This document shows, in pieces, positions 60,081-64,000 of a stretch of 64,000 nt of DNA. This DNA comes from Granulosicoccus antarcticus IMCC3135 (GTDB taxonomy: Bacteria; Pseudomonadota; Gammaproteobacteria; Granulosicoccales; Granulosicoccaceae), in NCBI RefSeq assembly GCF_002215215.1, contig NZ_CP018632.1, forward strand, positions 3,158,501-3,222,500. The letters are read 5' to 3'. Both the position numbers and the translations under genes were made by a program. The stretch's first letter is position 1. Each line of letters begins with the position of its first letter. Below the pieces are notes generated by a model. The model searched no databases and was not told the DNA's origin. It was given only the letters and a program-made list of their open reading frames with translations.

Positions 60081-62858
60081 ATGACCAATGCCAGACGTCG
60101 TTTTTTGAAAGGCGGGGCCACGCTCGCTGCAGGTGCTGCCTTACCGATTGCCAGTGGCGCACAGGCACAACGCTCGGTTGCCGATGAAATGGGCAAACGA
60201 TTGAAGCACTTGATGGCGCCATCAGGAACACCACCGGACTTGTTGGCGATGCCCAGCCCGCCGTTAACACCGTTTAACGAATACTCACTGGAGGAGCTGA
60301 AGCCGCCGGTTGGCAAACCGTTGTTCACACTGAGTGCGCAAGACACTGAAGGTCTTGACGATGAACAATGGTGGGCGCTGTTTCGCAGCCGATTTCTTGA
60401 TGCTGCCAAGGTGCTGCGCAGTGACGGATTCGTTGTGCCAGGAGATTGGTCTGTTCGGGGCGAGCAGATTGTCGGAGGTGGCAGTAATGAGCGTGTACGT
60501 ATCGACATTGGTGATCCACCCAGTCCGGATTCACATCAACGCTTCTACGAGTTTCGTCCACAGAAATTCTATATAAATCGTGAAGTTGAATTTCGCTGGA
60601 ATTATCATGAACAATATAGTGGCGAGTGCCTTAGCTGGGGCTACCACAACATCTATTGGGATGAAGACACCGGTGTGTATAGAACCACCCGTGCGAGTTC
60701 TCCGGGTACCACGTTCCATGCGCGCTACGGTGAACCCATACTGATACGCCGTATCAACGATCTACCGGAGATCGGACATGCTGAGGGCCACTCGCAGTTG
60801 CGCTTTGCGTTGCCATCCACAACCTCGCATCTGCATAACGCCCACACGGCTTCAGAAAGCGATGGCTATCCCGGTGACTGGATAAACCCGGGTGAGTACT
60901 GGGATCATCATTATTGCAATTTCCCATCAGGAAACGATGATAGGGAAAAGCTTTCTACCTTGTGGTATCACGATCACCGAATGGATTTCACGGCTTCCAA
61001 CGTGTACGCCGGACTGGATGGGTTTTATCTGCTGTTTGACGACGAGGATGCAAACGACGAAACCACTGGATGGCATTTGCCCAGTGGGGACTACGATATA
61101 CCGTTGATTTTTCATGATCTGCTGTTTGCCCAGCAGGTTGATGGCGAACCTGTAAAGTTCCCTCGTGATGAAACGACACGTTGGACCTTCGAGAGCAGCC
61201 AGGATTGGAGCGACTATGCGGGTAGTGACCGTGGCACGGTATTGGCCGATGGAACACGCAAGGCCATTGAATTTCGTGAGTCTACTGCTGTTTACGAGCC
61301 ATCGCCGCAAATCATATTCGATGGCTTCAATACCGATGGCATCATTGGGGATCGTTGGACCGTCAACAGACGAGTGCAGCCCAAGTTACCGGTAGAGGCG
61401 CGCAAGTATCGCTTACGCTTGCTCAATGGCGGACCCTCACGATTCTATGAGTTTTTCCTGCACGCAACTGATGTACAGCCAGCGTTCTATCGCAGCTACT
61501 CCGAAGGAGAGAGCGAAGTGGCAGGTCCGACCAGCGAGCTGGATCATCCGTTCATCGTGATCTGCGGAGATGGTAACTTTCAGCCCAATCCTGTCCTTGC
61601 GCACAGTATCTACCTGGGTGTTGCGCAACGTGTGGATGTGATCATCGATTTTTCAAAATTCGCAGGCTCTACGGTGTACCTGGTCAATCGGCTTGAGCAA
61701 GAGCATGGTCGTGGACCCAGTGAGCGCAAGATTGACCCTGCTGACTATGCCAGTGACGAGGACTTCTACAAGGCTAATGCTTTCATGGCATTCGCTGTGG
61801 CAGGCAACGGGGCACGCTCTGTAGAAAAGTCCGACTACGGTTTTACCAGCATGGCGGCACTGGAGAATGACCCCGATCCAAGTGCATTTCCGTTGTTGTT
61901 TCGTGAGTTTCCCAAGGTGGATTTCTCCGAGGTCAAGCGCGAACGACTTTGGGAGTTCGACTACGACGGAGGGCTCTGGACCATCAATGGTGATGTATTC
62001 GATCCGAATCGAGTGGACGCTGGTATCGAACAGGACTCAGCCGAGATCTGGACTTTTCGCAATGGAGGTAATGGCTGGCATCATCCGATTCACAGTCATT
62101 TCACGGAGTTCATTATCCTTGAAAGGGATAGCCAGCCGTTCTTGCATGGCACTATCCAAACCCAGCTCTTCACGCAGGACAGTGAGCTGGTTCAGGCAGC
62201 TGCCAGTTTTGTTACACCGCGCAATATGGCGGACCTGTTCCGGCTTGAAGGCTATGAGGGGCAGGAGGCTTATAGTGAAAGCGAACCGGACGCCATGAAG
62301 TCGGATTTTCTCGATAACCTCAGTAGGTCTCTGAACGAAGGAGCCGCAGAAAACACCCTGGGTGCGCGCGGTGTGCCAGGTGCCACTACCGTGGAAAGAG
62401 TGGATGAACTGATTTCCATGCTGGCGCCGCAGCAGCAGTTGCGTTTGCTGGATGCGCTGCTTCGAGGTGCTTTCGAAGAAACCGAATTCCGCAGCTATGA
62501 CTACTTCGCACTGTGGGTTGAACTGTTTCCATTATTGGGGCTGGGGAGCCCAAAAGTGGATCGGTTCCTGGGTGGGCCGCGACGCGATGTGGCTCTGTTG
62601 CTGCCGAACACCGAAGTCACCGTTTTTGCCCGCTGGAAGGATTTCATGGGCAAGCATGTGATGCACTGTCATAACGTGGTGCATGAGGATCACGCCATGA
62701 TGATCCGCTGGGACATCGTGCCACAAGGGCACGGTTTTGATATCCCGCAGATGTCTGATGAGGTTGCGCATGCCCTGGGTGATGACATCGAAGTCCTGCG
62801 ACGCAATCACTACGAGACCCACCCGGAAGGTGGTGCACATCAACCTGACGACAGTTGA
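60081..62858 (+). CDS. Large Tat-exported multicopper oxidase
   Basis: The 925-aa protein starts with a twin-arginine leader (RRRFLKGGATLAAGAA). All four copper motifs are present: HLHNAH (250-255), WYHDHRMD (His297, His299), WHHPIHSH (667-673) and HCHNVVHEDHAMM (862-874, with Cys863, His868 and axial Met873). The layout is closest to CotA/bilirubin oxidase/phenoxazinone synthase types, but those have about 500-650 residues. About 190 residues separate the last two motifs, where about 70 is usual, so there is a large insertion. It may oxidise phenols, metals such as Mn(II), or bilirubin-like pigments. GGAGG precedes the start. A SCO gene follows 12 bp later. Confidence 0.9.
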   Translation: MTNARRRFLKGGATLAAGAALPIASGAQAQRSVADEMGKRLKHLMAPSGTPPDLLAMPSPPLTPFNEYSLEELKPPVGKPLFTLSAQDTEGLDDEQWWALFRSRFLDAAKVLRSDGFVVPGDWSVRGEQIVGGGSNERVRIDIGDPPSPDSHQRFYEFRPQKFYINREVEFRWNYHEQYSGECLSWGYHNIYWDEDTGVYRTTRASSPGTTFHARYGEPILIRRINDLPEIGHAEGHSQLRFALPSTTSHLHNAHTASESDGYPGDWINPGEYWDHHYCNFPSGNDDREKLSTLWYHDHRMDFTASNVYAGLDGFYLLFDDEDANDETTGWHLPSGDYDIPLIFHDLLFAQQVDGEPVKFPRDETTRWTFESSQDWSDYAGSDRGTVLADGTRKAIEFRESTAVYEPSPQIIFDGFNTDGIIGDRWTVNRRVQPKLPVEARKYRLRLLNGGPSRFYEFFLHATDVQPAFYRSYSEGESEVAGPTSELDHPFIVICGDGNFQPNPVLAHSIYLGVAQRVDVIIDFSKFAGSTVYLVNRLEQEHGRGPSERKIDPADYASDEDFYKANAFMAFAVAGNGARSVEKSDYGFTSMAALENDPDPSAFPLLFREFPKVDFSEVKRERLWEFDYDGGLWTINGDVFDPNRVDAGIEQDSAEIWTFRNGGNGWHHPIHSHFTEFIILERDSQPFLHGTIQTQLFTQDSELVQAAASFVTPRNMADLFRLEGYEGQEAYSESEPDAMKSDFLDNLSRSLNEGAAENTLGARGVPGATTVERVDELISMLAPQQQLRLLDALLRGAFEETEFRSYDYFALWVELFPLLGLGSPKVDRFLGGPRRDVALLLPNTEVTVFARWKDFMGKHVMHCHNVVHEDHAMMIRWDIVPQGHGFDIPQMSDEVAHALGDDIEVLRRNHYETHPEGGAHQPDDS

Positions 62859-62870
62859 GGGAAGACCGAC

Positions 62871-63533
62871 ATGCAAACATCCCAAACTTCAAAAGTTCGA
62901 GGCGCGACTGTGCGACTCAACCGACGAGCCATCCCCAATGTCTCTGTATTGGCACACGATGGCAGTGTTCACCGTTTCTACGAAGACCTGGTTCGCGATC
63001 AGCTTGTGTTGATTGCATTCATGTCCATCGAGCATGACGCCCATTATCCATGCACGCCACGATTACGGCGAATTCGCGATCTGCTGGATCTTGACCCTGA
63101 CAATCGCGTGCAACTGCTGTCCGTAACAGTGGATCCGGAGCATGACACACCACGCAGATTGTCCGAGTACGCAGCGCTCAATGGTGCGAATGCAGGGCGC
63201 ACACCCTGGCGTTTCCTTACGGCAGCACCGGAGGACATTGATCTGGTGCGGGCCTCGTTGTACGTACACCGAAGCCTTGCACCTGAAGATGGAACTCGCA
63301 AGCTATACGAGCGTGAAAATATTCTGGCGCTACCCCATCACAAGGCTGTCATGGATTGTTCCATGGGGTTGATGCGTTACGGCAACGAGTCTCTGGATAT
63401 CTGGGGTGGTGCGCCGGTGAAGGCTTCCGCCGAGGATGTTGTGGCAAGGCTAAGCTGGCTACGAGGAGACGTCCGGCAAGCGTCATCGAGCACGAAACGC
63501 CGCCGCGGTGGCCCTTTTCGAGTATCCGGATAG
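62871..63533 (+). CDS. SCO1/SenC-like thioredoxin-fold protein with altered copper site
   Basis: The 220-aa protein has the SCO pattern: LVLIAFMS strand, SVTVDPEHDTPRRLSEYA loop and a late His (LPHHKAVMD). SCO proteins bring copper to oxidases through a CxxxC pair and a His. Here the CxxxCP place reads HYPCTPRL, leaving only one of the two cysteines. No clear signal peptide is visible. It probably helps load or assemble the multicopper oxidase encoded just before, or senses redox state. GAGGG precedes the start. The C-terminal 25 residues are Arg/Ser-rich. Confidence 0.8.
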   Translation: MQTSQTSKVRGATVRLNRRAIPNVSVLAHDGSVHRFYEDLVRDQLVLIAFMSIEHDAHYPCTPRLRRIRDLLDLDPDNRVQLLSVTVDPEHDTPRRLSEYAALNGANAGRTPWRFLTAAPEDIDLVRASLYVHRSLAPEDGTRKLYERENILALPHHKAVMDCSMGLMRYGNESLDIWGGAPVKASAEDVVARLSWLRGDVRQASSSTKRRRGGPFRVSG

Positions 63534-63542
63534 GAGATAACC

Positions 63543-64000
63543 ATGAGAACTTTCAGGTCATCGAATACCTTGCGATTGGCAACCTCATTACCGCTGGTGT
63601 TCCTTTTGTTCAGCTCAGCAAGTCATGCAGTATGTAATGACGATCAGCCTGATCCACCGCTTTTTCATGCTCAGGACAAGATCCTTGATTTCACCTTGAT
63701 GAGCGAAATTCAACAGGGGCAGGTGCGTGAATTTGACTCATTCCAGGGCATCGATCTACAGCCACCTGGAGTTGCACCTACCGCTTTGGAGGCTGACGAC
63801 AACTATCTGAATCCGATACATCCGGGTGCTCAGCCGGGCGTACCTCAGTCGGCGTGGAAGAGAGTCAATTGCGTGGATGGTATCGAACCGTTCAGCTTCA
63901 AGCGCCCGATGCAGGAAAGCCAGGGAATTCGTTATACGACGCTGCCGGATATCGAGAAACCAAAGCGGACTCGTACCACTTATGTAAAGACGGCACACTC
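63543..64000 (+). CDS. Secreted protein of unknown function, cut by the window end
   Basis: From ATG 63543, with TAGGAGAT just upstream, the frame stays open to the window end (152 codons, no stop). A signal peptide ends near SSASHA (residue about 29). The mature part has two Cys (VCNDDQ and RVNCVDG) and is rich in Pro and Asp; I do not recognise it. It is 9 bp after the SCO-like gene, so it belongs to the same operon and may be an exported partner of the oxidase. Confidence 0.75.
   Translation, partial: MRTFRSSNTLRLATSLPLVFLLFSSASHAVCNDDQPDPPLFHAQDKILDFTLMSEIQQGQVREFDSFQGIDLQPPGVAPTALEADDNYLNPIHPGAQPGVPQSAWKRVNCVDGIEPFSFKRPMQESQGIRYTTLPDIEKPKRTRTTYVKTAH

Noticed and set aside
1-64000. CRISPR arrays, tRNA or rRNA genes, prophage or replication origin
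   Set aside because: No evenly spaced direct repeats, no tRNA cloverleaf, no rRNA-like blocks and no phage structural genes were seen on reading both strands.

Overview
The window looks like chromosomal DNA of a free-living, probably marine, heterotrophic Gammaproteobacterium. The indications are tripartite (TctCBA), TRAP and branched-chain-type ABC importers, a selenium-binding-protein-type methanethiol oxidase, two TauE/SafE permeases, a GH16 glucanase, GreB and TrxC. Base composition looks moderately GC-rich by eye. No rRNA, tRNA, CRISPR or phage was seen, and there is one insertion sequence. The genus cannot be fixed from the sequence alone; a Granulosicoccus-like marine bacterium is only a guess.

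Layout. 1-1678: 5' part of a SulP anion permease (-). 1850-9809: a nine-gene minus-strand operon tctCBA, four-subunit succinate dehydrogenase/fumarate reductase-like complex, two-subunit class I fumarase/tartrate dehydratase. A LysR gene and a TauE/SafE permease diverge from it (9993-11644). 11768-18806 (+): an MmsA-type aldehyde dehydrogenase, a NIPSNAP protein, a YeiH-type exporter, a ThDP enzyme, SBP56/methanethiol oxidase and a [2Fe-2S] ferredoxin. 18845-22626 (-): a signalling operon of a response regulator with a degenerate HD-GYP domain, a PhnD-like periplasmic binding protein and a histidine kinase. TrxC follows upstream.

23572-29895: amino-sugar locus (TRAP DctPQM, NagB, ROK repressor, NagA). 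30587-37261: TetR, then a HAAT-type ABC importer with a Tat-exported binding protein, an AhpD-like protein and an UlaG-like metallo-hydrolase. 37366-44756 (mostly -): alpha/beta hydrolase, an 864-bp IS5-family element, GreB, a PuuB-like FAD oxidase, a zinc-ribbon membrane protein, an RCC1/FnIII secreted protein and an orphan binding protein. 45645-54151 (+): a complete distal valine pathway (MmsA, isobutyryl-CoA dehydrogenase, 3-hydroxyisobutyryl-CoA hydrolase, MmsB, enoyl-CoA hydratase), then an SDR, an ACAD10/11-like dehydrogenase and an APH-family kinase. 54262-59400: GH16 enzyme, a LysM-TolC lipoprotein fusion, a second TauE and an AhpD-like protein. 60081-64000 (+): an unusually long Tat-exported multicopper oxidase, a degenerate SCO protein and a secreted protein cut by the window edge.

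Best candidates for undescribed biology: (1) the tct-frd-ttd operon, which encodes uptake, desaturation and hydration of an unknown succinate-like acid, with a non-canonical flavoprotein and neighbouring sulfite/organosulfonate-type exporters; (2) the LysM-TolC fusion; (3) the multicopper oxidase/SCO/secreted-protein operon; (4) the split ACAD10/11-like 4-hydroxyacyl module; (5) the binding protein/kinase/HD-GYP signalling operon.
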